Shown: positions 40,136-51,100 of the stretch, piece by piece | How positions within the stretch are numbered: position 1 is the first letter of the stretch | How the letters are laid out: every line of letters begins with the position of its first letter | Assembly: GCA_029237695.1 (NCBI GenBank) | Contig: CM055280.1 | Coordinates: forward strand, 33,266,616-33,330,615 | Source: Conchocele bisecta | Taxonomy: Eukaryota; Mollusca; Bivalvia; Lucinida; Thyasiridae | Length of the DNA stretch: 64,000 bases | Direction: 5' to 3' | Made by a program: the position numbers and the translations under genes | Notes under the pieces: generated by a model | Database searches by the model: none | Told to the model about the DNA's origin: nothing | What the model saw: the letters and a program-made list of their open reading frames with translations, nothing else

Positions 40136-40304
40136 GCACAGTCTGATCAGGATCTGCACTGTTCGCTGTTCCATCAATGAAACACCGGTCATGCTTCGGA
40201 CTATCAATATAGATCGTCATTAGGCTACATGAGTCAGTTATTTGATCGGGAGTTACAGTGGTCACAAATACCATAAGACCCGTTTCTCCAGTCACAGCCA
40301 CAAA
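39885..40304. repeat. Family F element with duplicated left end
   Basis: GTGGCTGTGACTAAAGAAAT twice (from the 181-bp duplication), then CGCACAGTCTGATCAGGATC, AATGAAACACCGGTCATGCT, and the right end CGTTTCTCCAGTCACAGCCA. Confidence 0.8.
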
Positions 40305-40489
40305 TGTGTCTCAAACACTCATGAAAAATGCTTCTTATGTATGTTATGTTTCATGACAATATGGTAGTACATGGTGGGAGGGTGGTGGGGGTACGAACAT
40401 TTCAAATTTGACCGCCAAACAATTCCTTTGGTGTGAATATCAATGAGATTCACTGCTAAGATATGAATCCTAAAGATTGGATTCCAGGG

Positions 40490-40925
40490 CCTTTAACGTC
40501 CCAGCAACAACTAAGGTCATATACAGCCGGGCCTCAGTTTCAAGTCTCATCGGAAACACCAGTGGGGTGGAAATACTATGTTCAGGTCAAAGATGGTATT
40601 GATTGATGTATTTGATGGTGTTTAACATGACCTATCAAGAAAGAGAAAGGGATTAACGTCCCACCAAAAGCTAAGGTCATATAGAGACAGGACCACAGTT
40701 TAAAGAGGCATCCGACAGACCAGAGGGATGAATACTATGAAAGTATTTTGATGCCCTAGGCAAGGTTTGACCCCACAACCTCCGGATTGGAAGTCAGGTG
40801 TTCCAAACCCTAGGCCACAACCCATCCCTGGCCTATCAAGAGCTAAGGTCAAGTTTACGCCATGTTAACGGGATCGAACCCACAACCTTGAGTATTTTGG
40901 TACAATGCTCTACCCAGTAGACTAA
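40490..40925. mobile_element. Two S1 SINE-like copies in tandem
   Basis: TTTAACGTCCCAGCAACAAC near 40493 and GATTAACGTCCCACCAAAAG near 40650, each followed by TAAGGTCATATA and GGACC or GGCCTCAGTTT. The second has a tail of GATCGAACCCACAACCTTGA. Confidence 0.65.
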
Positions 40926-40939
40926 CAAGCCAACCTGGA

Positions 40940-41336
40940 GATTCAGACTTAACCCTTAGACCGCTACACACAACAATTGTCATCTGATTCAGACTTAACC
41001 CTTAGACCGCTACACACAACAATTGTCATCTGATTCAGACTTAACCCTTAGACCGCTACACACAACAATTGTCATCTGATTCAGACTTAACCCTTAGACC
41101 GCTACACACAACAATTGTCATCTGCTGTTGCTTTTATATCTTGCCTTATTTCTCAATAAAAACATGGTTTGACAGCACTTCAGAATCATTTCCAATGGAA
41201 ATGATTCTGAAGTGCTGTCAAAGCATGTTGTAAGTTATTCTAAAGTGCTGTCAAAACATGTTTTTGATGATAAAAATGGAAAATAGGAAATAAACAGCAG
41301 ACAACAACAAAATTAAGATAGCGGTGTAAGGGTTAA
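40940..41336. repeat. Family B element with its left end amplified as 46-bp repeats
   Basis: GATTCAGACTTAACCCTTAG, ACCGCTACACACAACAATTG, TCATCT is repeated four times in 46-bp steps (40940, 40986 and on). It then runs into a complete B body that ends GTGTAAGGGTTAA. Confidence 0.9.
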
Positions 41337-41572
41337 AGCTAAATCCTGATGGTTGGCAGGTTCATTCGTTTTTCTCGGAGACCAGCTACCAGCTTTCGTG
41401 TAAGACACGGCAAAGGTAATCGGCAAAGGTAATCGAGAAGTAGCGGAGGTCAGACCCGACTTAATCAGCCATACACTACAGCTTGTGTTTTCATGTTACA
41501 TCATTACAGCTGACAAATGAGGTTTCCTAGTCACGAAACTCTAGACTTTTCGATGTAGAAATTTCTTAACAT

Positions 41573-41765
41573 TTTTTTTGTATTTTCTTTATTTCTTCAT
41601 GAAAGTATATGGTGTGACCACTAATTTGAATCATCTCCTGGGTATACACTACCGGTATTTTGAATATTATTGATGGAAAAACATGATTACTTTATTATTT
41701 CTCAACAAAGTTATATGTTATGATCACTCATTTGAACCGTCTCATTCAGTGGTCCCAACATATAC
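41573..41765. repeat. Two broken family A cores
   Basis: ATGAAAGTATATGGTGTGAC then AATTTGAATCATCTCCTGGG; and ACAAAGTTATATGTTATGAT then CATTTGAACCGTCTCATTCA, followed by GTGGTCCCAACATATA. Both are worn. Confidence 0.6.
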
Positions 41766-41766
41766 A

Positions 41767-41905
41767 GTTGGTGTGGCCTAGTAGATAAGGCATCTGCCTC
41801 ACAACTGGGAGGTGGAAGGTTCGAGCCTTCTCTCGGGCTGATAGTTAAATAAATGGTACCGATTGCCTACCTGCTGGGTGTGTGGTATAGAGGATAGGAA
41901 TTGGG
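41767..41905 (+). mobile_element. S2 tRNA-derived SINE, second copy
   Basis: TTGGTGTGGCCTAGTAGATA, AGGCATCTGCCTCACAACTG, GGAAGGTTCGAGCCTTCTCT. It inserts directly after the A remnant. Confidence 0.7.
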
Positions 41906-41910
41906 AAGTA

Positions 41911-42336
41911 CTGGGGGCTGTTTCACTAAACTTTGTACGACTAAACCAGAGCTCCAGTTAAGGTGTGTAATTTGTTCAATTTGTGGTGAAATTTTCTTAT
42001 TTCTTCACCAAAAATGGCAAGTTGGGAGTCCTTTAGAATCGTCTCATTGAGACGATTATAAAGCACTCCCAACATGCCATTTTTGATAGAGAAATAAGAA
42101 ATTTGTCCCCAAATTACGCACCTTAACTGGAGCTCTGCTAAACTGTTCGTAGGTGCAAATTTAGGATCGTCTGGAAAGTTCAATTGATGGATTTACATTT
42201 ATGCAGCCTATGCTCAATAAATGTAAATCCAATAACTGTTTACAAGGAAACATTGTTAATGGAAAATTTACAGACTGTCATAATTTTGCACTTCCAAACA
42301 TTTTAGTTGTGCGAAGTTTAGTGAAACGGCCACCTG
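41911..42336. repeat. Family G element with nested insertion
   Basis: GGGGGCTGTTTCACTAAACT to TTTAGTGAAACGGCCACC. The core is reduced to TGCAGCCTATGCTCAATAAA, so the left stem arm is missing. Confidence 0.8.
41947..42137. mobile_element. Nested palindromic element with CTAAAC duplication
   Basis: CAGAGCTCCAGTTAAGGTGT to GCACCTTAACTGGAGCTCTG. CTAAAC flanks it (41941-41946 and 42138-42143). The core is AAAAATGGCAAGTTGGGAGT, CCTTTAGAATCGTCTC and its complement. Confidence 0.85.
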
Positions 42337-42410
42337 ATGTTCAAAGATTATAGTGTTTCATAAGTCAAAACTGGCTGGCCCTTTCAGTAAGGGTGTCACT
42401 TTAACCCTTA

Positions 42411-42607
42411 CAATGCGGAACTACATTTTGTCGTCTGCTGTTTATTTTTTTACTTCCATTTTATTAGCAAAAACATAATTTGGCAGCATTTTATAATCAT
42501 TTCCATAAAACAATGGAAATGATTCTAAAGTGCTGTCAAACCATGTTTTTATTGAGAATAAGGTAAACAATGAAACAACAGCAGATGGTAATTTTCGTTT
42601 CGGTTAA
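42411..42607. repeat. Family B element
   Basis: TTAACCCTTACAATGCGGAA to TTTTCGTTTCGGTTAA; core tip ACAATGG with CCATAAA slip. Confidence 0.8.
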
Positions 42608-42879
42608 AAAACAACTTTTTTACACATGTACTTTCACATAGAAACATACAAAAGATAGAGAAACAGACATGCAATGAGTTAATACCAATGGTAATAAACT
42701 AGCATTTTCTCAAACATTGGGTATAAACAGTTATAAACATTTTTGTCTGTGGCATATATAAACGGCAGATTGCCCGCCAAGTCATTAACCAATTTTTTAA
42801 AAAATGTTTAACATGATAATAACAGTCGGTAATCTGCTTAAAAAGGATAAGTGCTCGCAATTACTCCCGGTGCTGGTAA

Positions 42880-43207
42880 AACACGTACTAGCTGCATGTT
42901 TTGCGCTTTATATATCACTACACCACAGTCGACGGTATAAACTTGCGTAATAACATTTACATTTCGCGCACTAAAATATAGAAAAATCCTGCAGGGTGTT
43001 GGCGTTCATACTTCGCTATATTTTTATCGAGAGACAATTCTACAATATGACACACAAATATTACCATAAACTTACCTAATACAGTGTGTATTAGCAAAAT
43101 TCTAGGTCGCTCTCAAGAAGTAGAAAGTAAACAAAGAACGCTTCAAACTCACATTTTGAAAGACTACTCCATCATAACATGTATGTAATGCAGTGTAATG
43201 AAATGTA
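42880..43207. repeat. Segment homologous to 61060-61385
   Basis: ACTAAAATATAGAAAAATCC, TTCATACTTCGCTATATTTT, GTGTGTATTAGCAAAATTCT, GTAGAAAGTAAACAAAGAAC and GCTTCAAACTCACATTT are shared with the other copy. The minus strand has CTGTATTAGGTAAGTTTATG, a possible 5' splice site, in both. It could be the edge of an unknown larger element. Confidence 0.6.
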
Positions 43208-43208
43208 A

Positions 43209-43459
43209 TTAACCCTTAGATCGCTATCTTATTATATTTTTTTCGTCTGCTGTATATTTTCTATTTTCCATTTTTATCATAAAAAAAATGCTTTGACAGC
43301 ACTTTAGAACAATTTACAACACGCTTTGACAGCACTTTAGAATCATTTCCATTGGAAATGATTCTAAAGTGCTGTCAAACCATGTTTTTATTGAGAAATA
43401 AGGCAAGATAAAAAGCAACAGCAGACGACAATTGTTGTGTGTAGCGGTCTAAGGGTTAA
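43209..43459. mobile_element. Family B element, GACCGC subtype (inverted orientation)
   Basis: TTAACCCTTAGATCGCTATC to GTAGCGGTCTAAGGGTTAA; the extra arm (CTTTAGAACAATTTACAACA) lies on the left here. Confidence 0.9.
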
Positions 43460-43511
43460 GAGTTATGTATTCGGAGCTAGACAGTTGTAACTGGTGTAGA
43501 CCCAGATTTAC

Positions 43512-43673
43512 CACAGTTTGAAGTAACGGACCGATCGAGGTCTATAAATACATTAAATATACCTAAAAGCATCAATAAATGAAAAAAAAGTAAGCTAAAA
43601 AAAGTTTTTAGCCTAGTTTTTTTTCTCATTTTTTAATGTATTTATACACCTTGATCCGTTACTTCAACCTGTG
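43512..43673. mobile_element. Family J hAT-like element with perfect 8-bp duplication
   Basis: CACAGTTTGAAGTAACGGAC to GTTACTTCAACCTGTG, flanked by AGATTTAC on both sides (43504-43511 and 43674-43681). The interior is shorter than in 5028-5296. Confidence 0.9.
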
Positions 43674-44014
43674 AGATTTACGGTACCTGTGCATTGATAA
43701 ACGCACTGATCGTAAAATGCTGATTCAGAAGTGGGTACAGTTGCAATACATCATGCTGTCTGTTTCACGAAATCTGCCCAAATTTTAAAGCTATATAAAT
43801 AGTGCAAAAACAATATATTTTTTGATAATATTAAATTATAGCAAAATTTAAGAATGAGCCTACTTTTTATTTCGTGAAATTTGGTCCAATATTGATTTTA
43901 TTGCGAAAAAACAATTTCCACAATGTTAAATCCCCATTTTGTTAGATCATTTCCAAGCTATGTAGCTAAACATTTGAACGAAAACAGTGCCATACTAATA
44001 TACACATTTATTGT

Positions 44015-44188
44015 TTAACCCATTCCTTTCCAAAGTATATGTTATTACCACTCATTTGAACCATCTCTGCGAGACGGTTCTAATGAGTAGTAGCAACATA
44101 TACTTTAATTGAGAAATAATAAAATAGGGTGAAAAATGTTGGAAAATGTTGATGCCTGTGACTATGAATCCCACGTGAAATGGGTTAA
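44015..44188. mobile_element. Family A element, short left arm
   Basis: TTAACCCATTCCTTTCCAAA passes directly into the core; right end CCCACGTGAAATGGGTTAA. About 60 bp of the left arm are missing. Confidence 0.8.
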
Positions 44189-44504
44189 TTAAAACTAATT
44201 AACATTCCAGACACGATTCAAGTGACACAGATATGTGTTGCGTGTTTCGTGGAACGTAATCGACGCCCCAATGCAATTTGGCAACAGTTCAATATTCAAC
44301 TATCTGTAAAATAGCAGCTTAAATTAGGCATGATGGGTTTTGTTACTGCACTTTAAGCAAACAACATTAAAATATATTTTCCCCGATGGCTGAGAATAGT
44401 CCTTTCATCGTTCACAATAATGTTATGTCTGCATTATGATTCACTAGCAGTCAGATTACGATCTAATCATAAGGCTAATTTCAACAAGAGTAAACGAAGA
44501 GTAT

Positions 44505-44873
44505 CCCCTCACTGACAGCCTTGATAATAATAATAAAGATAACAAAAAAAAACACAAGTCCTCAGTGACCTTAACCTTGGGCGGTCGAACTTTGGCCGTA
44601 CTGGAAGCCTTGAAAATAAAATAATTTTTTTTTTTTAGAAATTTGCCTTACAAACAAGGTGAACGCAAGTCCTCAGTGCCCTTGACCTTGGGCGGTCGGG
44701 CGTGAGTCGTATGCAAAACAAAGCAGCATCCCTAGACACATGTTGTGGAAAAATATTATCAAAATCGGTGAAGCGGTTCATGAGTAATTGAAAAATGAAA
44801 GGTGTTACTAACGTGCATACGTACGTACATGGACTAATGCTATATCCCCTTTTGCCTATCAGCGAGGGGATAT
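44505..44873. mobile_element. Family N element with internal duplication
   Basis: TATCCCCTCACTGACAGCCT to CTATCAGCGAGGGGATA. CACAAGTCCTCAGTGACCTT and CGCAAGTCCTCAGTGCCCTT show that the left quarter is present twice. Confidence 0.75.
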
Positions 44874-44909
44874 TATAACTGCTACTTAAGTGACTAAATA
44901 GCGTAGTCC

Positions 44910-45217
44910 CAGTAGCCTATTTCACCAACATTGCAAAGTATACTTTTCTAGCAAAGTATACTTTGAGGGAGAAATTTTCAATTTTAGGATAAATTTATTC
45001 ATTTTTATTATACTGAATTTATTACATTATCACAGCCATTTTGGCTGTGATAATGTAATAAATTCAGTATAATAATTCTGCATACTTTTAATCATGAAAT
45101 ACATGCATTTGTTAGTTCTATTTGAAATAATGCATTTCAGGAAAAATAAATGATTACTCCCTCAAAGTATACTTTGACAGAAAAGTATACTTTGCAATTT
45201 TGATGAAATCGACTACA
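44910..45217. mobile_element. Family K element
   Basis: CAGTAGCCTATTTCACCAAC to TTGATGAAATCGACTAC; arms with ATACTTTTCTAGCAAAGTAT. Confidence 0.85.
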
Positions 45218-45435
45218 GATGTGCTGGCTGATCTGGGGCTACACTGTCGTAAACACCGTTAAGGTGATATTTTCATCCGGCTGCCCATTTTTTAAACATA
45301 ACTGAAATTAAGCATTATGTAATTAATTATTTTGGCAATTTTCCCAAAATGTACATGTCTGTATTCTTAATAAAAGTTGCTGAGACTAAATTGCGATATT
45401 TATCTGAGTACCATGTGAAACTAAATGTATGTTTG

Positions 45436-45643
45436 TTAACCCTTATAATGCTGAATAAAATTTTGTCGTCTACTGATTATTTTATATTTTCCATATTTCT
45501 CAACAAAAACATGGTTTGGTAGCACTTGAGAATCATTTCCAATGGAAATGATTCTAAAGTGCTCCCAAACCATGTTTGTATGGAGGGAGAAGGCAAAATA
45601 TGAAACAACAGCAGACGACAGTTTTCACTAGGATAACAGTAAT
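45436..45643. repeat. Family B element, right end worn
   Basis: TTAACCCTTATAATGCTGAA, core TTGGTAGCACTTGAGAATCA with pair GATTCTAAAGTGCTCCCAAA. The right outer arm stops at CAGCAGACGACAGTTTTCAC. Confidence 0.8.
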
Positions 45644-45872
45644 TTAACCCTTTCCCTGTTTTGCGATATTTCGACTCATCCAAATCCAAAACATCTGAAT
45701 AAAAGAATCAAATGCTGGGTCAAATGATGGTTAAATTATCTGATAGAGTAGAAAACATTGTGGGAAAAGGAGAAATTGCTTGTTACAAGCAATTTCTCCT
45801 TTTCCCACAATGTTTTCTAAAGACATCTTCTGCAGAGGCGTGAAAAGTCGTCTCTATCAGGGAAAGGGTTAA
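45644..45872. mobile_element. Family E element, second copy
   Basis: TTAACCCTTTCCCTGTTTTG to GGGAAAGGGTTAA. It differs from 25987-26212 at only a handful of positions, such as TCGACTCATCC versus TCGACTCC. Confidence 0.9.
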
Positions 45873-46264
45873 TGTTCTGTATATCATACTATTGAATGCA
45901 ACATTCAAATGTCTGTGGCTGCCAAATTCGTCTTAATGCTTTGATCATTGCTATATGTACCCGTCTAACCTGTGAATTAGACCAGACACTGATTTAACCA
46001 GGAGGACTGTTGGGAATTACACGAGAAAACAAAAAAATACATTGATGGGGGCATTATAAAAATAATTCTGGCATTAAGTCATGTTCCAGTTCTCAGTTCG
46101 CTTCAATGGGTGACCGACATTAAACAATCTGGAATGTTAGAATAATGACAACAAAAAAAACAACTTTTGTTTGTCATTTTTTTATGTAAACTCTAATCAC
46201 ATCAAACGAACCGCTACGAAAACAGAAGCAATGCCAATATTATTGTCACATGGGAAATATTCTT

Positions 46265-46775
46265 GTTATTCCTATTTGTGGCCGTGATTCAGGAGAAATG
46301 GGACTCGATCGTGGTATTTGTGGATATTCAAACGTCAGGTGGCCGTTTCACTAAACTTAGAACGACTAAAATGTTTGTAAACACAAAAAATTATGATAGT
46401 CTTTAAATATCACATTAACAATATTTTCTTGTAAACAATTATTGGATTTTACATTTATTGAGCATAGGCTGCATACGCAGCCTATGCTCAATAAATGTAA
46501 ATCCATCAATTGAAATTTCAAGACAATTCTAAATTTGCGCTTACGAACATTTTAGTCGTACGAAGTTTAGTGAAACGGCCCCCTGATCTTCTAGTGCACT
46601 CTTGAATCCTGGTGAGGAACAAAACTATGTTAGAAGCATCAGGGGTGTTTCATTGACTGAATGGCGAAGAACAGTGCAGATCCTGATCAGACTGTGCAGG
46701 CCATCATGCACAGGCTGATACGGATCTACACTGGTCGCGAAATCCATGAGCCCCATTTCTCCAGTCACAGCCACA
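46265..46775. repeat. Family F element interrupted by family G
   Basis: GTGGCCGTGATTCAGGAGAA and ATGGGACTCGATCGTGGTAT lie before, and GTTTCATTGACTGAATGGCG, AACAGTGCAGATCCTGATCA and TTTCTCCAGTCACAGCCACA after, the G element. Confidence 0.75.
46335..46585. mobile_element. Family G element nested in F
   Basis: CAGGTGGCCGTTTCACTAAA to TTTAGTGAAACGGCCCCCTG; core GCATACGCAGCC shows one change (C for T) relative to other copies. Confidence 0.9.
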
Positions 46776-47208
46776 TATCAAGATCAAGTCACATAATGTG
46801 TATTCTATGAATCAGGCAATAAGTCAATTCTCTAATAAATGTTCAAATAAAAAATAAAATCCACCCTCCCACGCCACCTTCAAAAAATAAGCCTTTATGT
46901 TCTAAACAGCAATAAACTCTCACTTTGTAAGCCCCCAGTGAGATATTATTATAATCTTAGTTACGTGGTCGGTGCACTACTGTGCAATTTAACGCATTTT
47001 AATAACTAAACACACACACGAAGCTCATCAGATGAAATGAGCCTTACAACATATGTGCACATGCAGTGTAGCTCCAGGTCAGCCTGCGTGATTCTACAGC
47101 CGGATCAGAGGCTACACTAACCACCAATCTCGGAGGAATCGCTTTCGCAGATTTGGAATATATTTGATCAACAAATGAAACAACAAATGACTCGCTTAAG
47201 TTATGTAA

Positions 47209-47562
47209 TTAACTCATTTCATATCAGATATTGATTCACATGTATCAAAATTTACCAACAATTTTTTCTTCACATTGACATAATGTTTCTCTACGAATGT
47301 ATATAACAATTATCACTCATTTGAACAGTCTCGACGAGATGGTTCAAATGGGTGGTAACAACATATAGTTTCATTGTGAAATGCAAAAAATAGAAAAAAA
47401 ATTTCTCTATTTTCTCTGTTTCTCAACGAAAGTATATGTTGTTACCATTCATTTGAACCGTCTCATTGAGATGGTTCAAATGAGTGGTAAACACATATTG
47501 TTTCATTTAGAAATGCAGAAAATAAAAAAATAAAAATTGAATTGGCATATGAATGGGATAAT
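47209..47562. repeat. Family A element with two hairpin cores
   Basis: TTAACTCATTTCATATCAGA on the left and CATATGAATGGGATAATT on the right bracket two successive A stems (GAACAGTCTCGACGAGATGG and GAACCGTCTCATTGAGATGG) separated by TTCTCTATTTTCTCTGTTTC. Confidence 0.75.
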
Positions 47563-47960
47563 TATGCAACACTGGTCGAAAATATCATCTTATCATTCCA
47601 TCAGCAGAAATTCCATACGACATTCATATAATTATTCATATCAGAGATCATAAAATATTCTAAAGAAATCCAATATCCAAAAACTAACCCAAGGAAACTG
47701 GTTACAAATGGGAGACGGCGGAATATTAATCATGCAGAAATAATATGCACTTTCAGCAAAATTTGCACTGAAGGTATGTCACACGCACAGCTGGTGGTCG
47801 AAACGTCTTGTCAGATTTGGCACGATAGACGCAATTTAATTTGCTTCCCTTAGAAACTACCGTAGCTGTTTCAGAATCTCTGATGAAATTAATTAAATGT
47901 TTTTGTTTTATTTCATGGGTAAAATATGATCTGATGGAACATAAGGTTCAAATGTGCATC

Positions 47961-48170
47961 TGTGGCTGTGGCTGGAGAAATGGGGCTTATGGGTTTTGCG
48001 ACCAGTGTCAATCCAGATCAGAATGTGCAGCCGCACTGTCAGGATCTGACCTTATCGCCATTTCATCAATGAAACACCCGTCACTATTCTAACAAGCAAT
48101 ATAGCTTGTTATTTGATTAGGAACTACACTGGTCACAAATCCATAAGCACCATTCTCCAATCAAAACCAA
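47961..48170. repeat. Family F element
   Basis: GTGGCTGTGGCTGGAGAAAT to CACCATTCTCCAATCAAAAC; inside ATCAATGAAACACCCGTCAC and CTAACAAGCAATATAG. Confidence 0.75.
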
Positions 48171-48183
48171 GTACGAGATATAA

Positions 48184-48413
48184 TTAACCCTTTCATGCTG
48201 AGGATACGCCATTATGTTTGCGGAAAATCCTAAATATTTTCCTTCTATGCGCTCAGAAGTATATATATCGTGACCACCATTTGAACCATCTCGTCGAGAC
48301 GGTTCAAATGAGTGGTCACAACATATACTTTCATTGAGAAATAACAAAATAAAAAATATCATATTTAATCAATTTCATACCTGTAAAGGTATATTCCGAA
48401 AGGAATGGGTAAA
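48184..48413. mobile_element. Family A element
   Basis: TTAACCCTTTCATGCTGAGG to CCGAAAGGAATGGGTAA. Orientation is opposite to 27958-28186. Confidence 0.85.
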
Positions 48414-48713
48414 AACTTTACATGCGGAATACACTTTTACAGGTACAATGTACATGGATATGGAAAGTTTGAAATGCATCTGGCAACTTGAACAAAATCA
48501 GACGAAGATCTCATATTATTAAATTATCTGCGCAGTCCTCACCCCCACCACATCCCCAAAAATCCCACCCCCTACCCCGTCTTCACTTTCTGCATACTCA
48601 ATGTCTGCGTACACCAAAGTACTTAAATTGAAGATATTATGATCTGGTCTGGAAGATGCCAATAGAATTATCAACTTATATAGTACCTGCTGGAATGCTT
48701 AATGGCTAAATGT

Positions 48714-48950
48714 CTCGCTGATTTTGATGTGTTAATTTTCCGTCCAATCCAATCGTCACAAAATTATTTTCAGACTAATCTATTTCTGCAAAGGGAGCGA
48801 GTTCTTTTGTTGTTTTTTTTTCTAAAGAAATATGAAAATTGCTTGCAAAAAGTGCAGATCCTGATGAGACGGCTCGTCACGAGCCGGCTCATCTGGATCT
48901 ACACTTTTTGCCAATACCGCTATACAGGCTTGTGGTGTTGAAAGGGTTAA
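48714..48950. repeat. Family D element, left end lost
   Basis: CTGATTTTGATGTGTTAATT to GTGGTGTTGAAAGGGTTAA, full core (TGAGACGGCTCGTCACGAGC). Confidence 0.8.
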
Positions 48951-49007
48951 TGGCTAACTGTCTCGCTGATTTATCGCAATGGCAAAGAAACAAACAGAAG
49001 CACTTAA

Positions 49008-49203
49008 TTAACTCTGCATGCCGGGAAATTTCTAGGCTATAAATAGTTCAAAAATAGTAATTGACAATTCATTATTTTTTTCTTTTATTTCACCCTGTAA
49101 TTATCAGGAATATGTATTGGAATTTCATTAGACTCAATCAAGCCCAGAGAGAAATAAGTACAATTTGTTGGCTGTTATTTTCACCGCTAGCGTGAAGAGT
49201 TAA
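49008..49203. repeat. Family C element, core lost
   Basis: TTAACTCTGCATGCCGGGAA to CGCTAGCGTGAAGAGTTAA. Only one core arm remains (TATTGGAATTTCATTAGACT). It is joined to the following D at TTAA 49200-49203. Confidence 0.8.
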
Positions 49204-49345
49204 CACTTTCATTACTAAATAACTGGAATGGATTTTGATATGTTAATTTTTCAACCAATCCGATCGTCACAAAATTATTTTCTCATCTGGATCTAGACTA
49301 TTTGCTGACACCACTATACAGGTCTGTATAGGGTCAAAAAGCTTT
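49200..49345. repeat. Family D element, internally deleted
   Basis: TTAACACTTTCATTACTAAA to CTATACAGGTCTGTATAGGG; AAATTATTTTCTCATCTGGA shows the deletion junction. Confidence 0.65.
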
Positions 49346-49536
49346 GCATGCTCATCAAAAAGTATATAGAGAATAAATAGTCCGTTAACATTTGAAGGAA
49401 ACACGGTTTATAATCGCCCCTGATATCAGTATGAAAATTTACGTCCGATATAAAGTGTAAAAAAATGCCAATCAATACGTGGGATAATGGTGAATGAATG
49501 TTTATTTTGCCAGAAAATGTCTCAGATGATGTCTCT

Positions 49537-49582
49537 GATATAAAGAACATTTTTTGCCTACTGAGTGGGCATTTACCTTTAA
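49537..49582. repeat. Right end of a TTAA|AGGTA-type element
   Basis: AAAGAACATTTTTTGCCTAC, TGAGTGGGCATTTACCT then TTAA. It matches the right 45 bp of 18685-19393 with few changes. No left partner was found. Confidence 0.7.
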
Positions 49583-49623
49583 CGGAGACAACAATTTCAA
49601 AGCATCTCATACCCGTCTTGTAT

Positions 49624-49815
49624 CACAGGTGGAAGACTCGGACCTAGGATCTGATAAATGGCTCATTTGTAAACCGTTACCCCACCCACCAATGTCCGTA
49701 CAATAGACACTATAGCGTTTAAGGCAATACTGTATATTGTAAGGAAATGGGTGGGTGGGGTAACGTTTTTCAAATGAGCTATTTATTGGGCCCTAGTCTG
49801 AGTCTTCCACCTGTG
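49624..49815. mobile_element. Family J hAT-like MITE with perfect 8-bp duplication
   Basis: CACAGGTGGAAGACTCGGAC to GAGTCTTCCACCTGTG with TCTTGTAT on both sides (49616-49623 and 49816-49823). The interior has diverged from 27738-27933, keeping CCCCACCCAC and its pair. Confidence 0.95.
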
Positions 49816-50459
49816 TCTTGTATAATATGGGTCAATTTGACATATGTTGGATCGTTGGCCGATATTTTCTAGGAGATGAGCAAAAATACATGTGGCTTGT
49901 TCTGGACTTGCACTGAAATGGACCTAAACGTCCATGGTCCGAAACAGTGTGAGTCCGAAACGTCCATAGACGTAAATCTGATCACCATTAATGATTGACG
50001 CTGTCTTGATATATACATTGCCAGTATTTTAACATTTTTACCGGACTGTACCATAATGACCAAACAGTGGGCCGAAAATTATGTCTTAGTCCATACCATA
50101 ATCATAATGACCAACAGTGGGCCGAAAAGTCTTAGTCCAAAATATCCATTAACTGGCAGACGTTTGAGAGTACCAGTAACGTCCCTTCATTATGTTTTTG
50201 TTCAGATAGTAGAAAATTGTATATTTTTATGTTTTTCCCTTTGCTGAATAACACTTGCCTCCATTAAACACCCACCCAGTACTTCGGAGCCAGTGGTGAT
50301 TCTAATAGACGCCCTGGCGTCTATAAAATCTTTACAGTATATACATGAATATATAATTATTATTGTTGGTTGGCTATTCACATTTATACTGTTGCAATTT
50401 GGGATTTGTTATGCAATCATGCGCATGAAAGAAAACACAACTTGCCATTCGCAAATAGT
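49816..50459. other. Spacer, nothing firm
   Basis: GTCCGAAACGTCCAT-type and ACCAAACAGTGGGCCGAAAA short repeats are present (49936-50130). No coding evidence. Confidence 0.5.
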
Positions 50460-50535
50460 ATAGATCCAAATAGCATAGACCCAGACCAGCCTGCACAATG
50501 TGCAGGCTGATCTGGGTCTATACTATTTGTCAAAT
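50460..50535. repeat. Perfect hairpin related to the F/D core
   Basis: CATAGACCCAGACCAGCCTG, CACAATGTGCAGGCTGATCT, GGGTCTATACTATTTG. CCAGA-CAGCC is also the arm motif of F and D. Confidence 0.8.
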
Positions 50536-51100
50536 GTGTAGTTTACCCCGGCCTCTAGTAAACTACCGTAGTCTCTGCCTAGACAATATGTTAAAAATAT
50601 CTTTCATTTCCTAGTTGTTCGCTTCCAGTGGTTACTTTACAGTGTTAGCATTTTCTCATGAAATTTGGTATGCTGATGCAGTGGGTTATTGTAAGTGCTA
50701 GTGATTATATAATAATGCAGCAGTCTGTAATAAAACCCTGGGTTTTATTCATTTGCATTTTTTGTGCATGCTGCTCCACTCAGTCACCTTGCGAAACTAT
50801 TTTACGATCTTCCGCTGCGATTGCATTGAATTATATGCATCGTCGAAGTCTTGATACGAATTTTCGCATCATAAAGTGATTTTGCTGCAAGTTATTTTCA
50901 GACTATTGCAAATGTGTGAAGACCTCTATTAAAATGTATTATGCGCTTGCTAAGTCCATGGCAGTGCTTTCAATAAAATTGCTTTTCAGAAAGATTTTAT
51001 TTTTTTTATAATTTTCAGGGATAATTAAAGTTCAATTCATGTCCAATTCCTGTTAATGAGCGCACTGCCATGGTCTAAAAATTATTTGTGTATTCAAGAG
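50536..51100. other. Spacer, nothing recognised
   Basis: A plus-strand frame at 50658-50879 has no recognisable domain. TGCCATGG occurs at 50957 and 51068 in opposite surroundings. No repeat is assigned. Confidence 0.45.

Noticed and set aside
50658..50879. 73-residue frame with a hydrophobic start, possible secreted peptide
   Set aside because: No splice or homology support; hydrophobic runs are common in AT-rich random frames.
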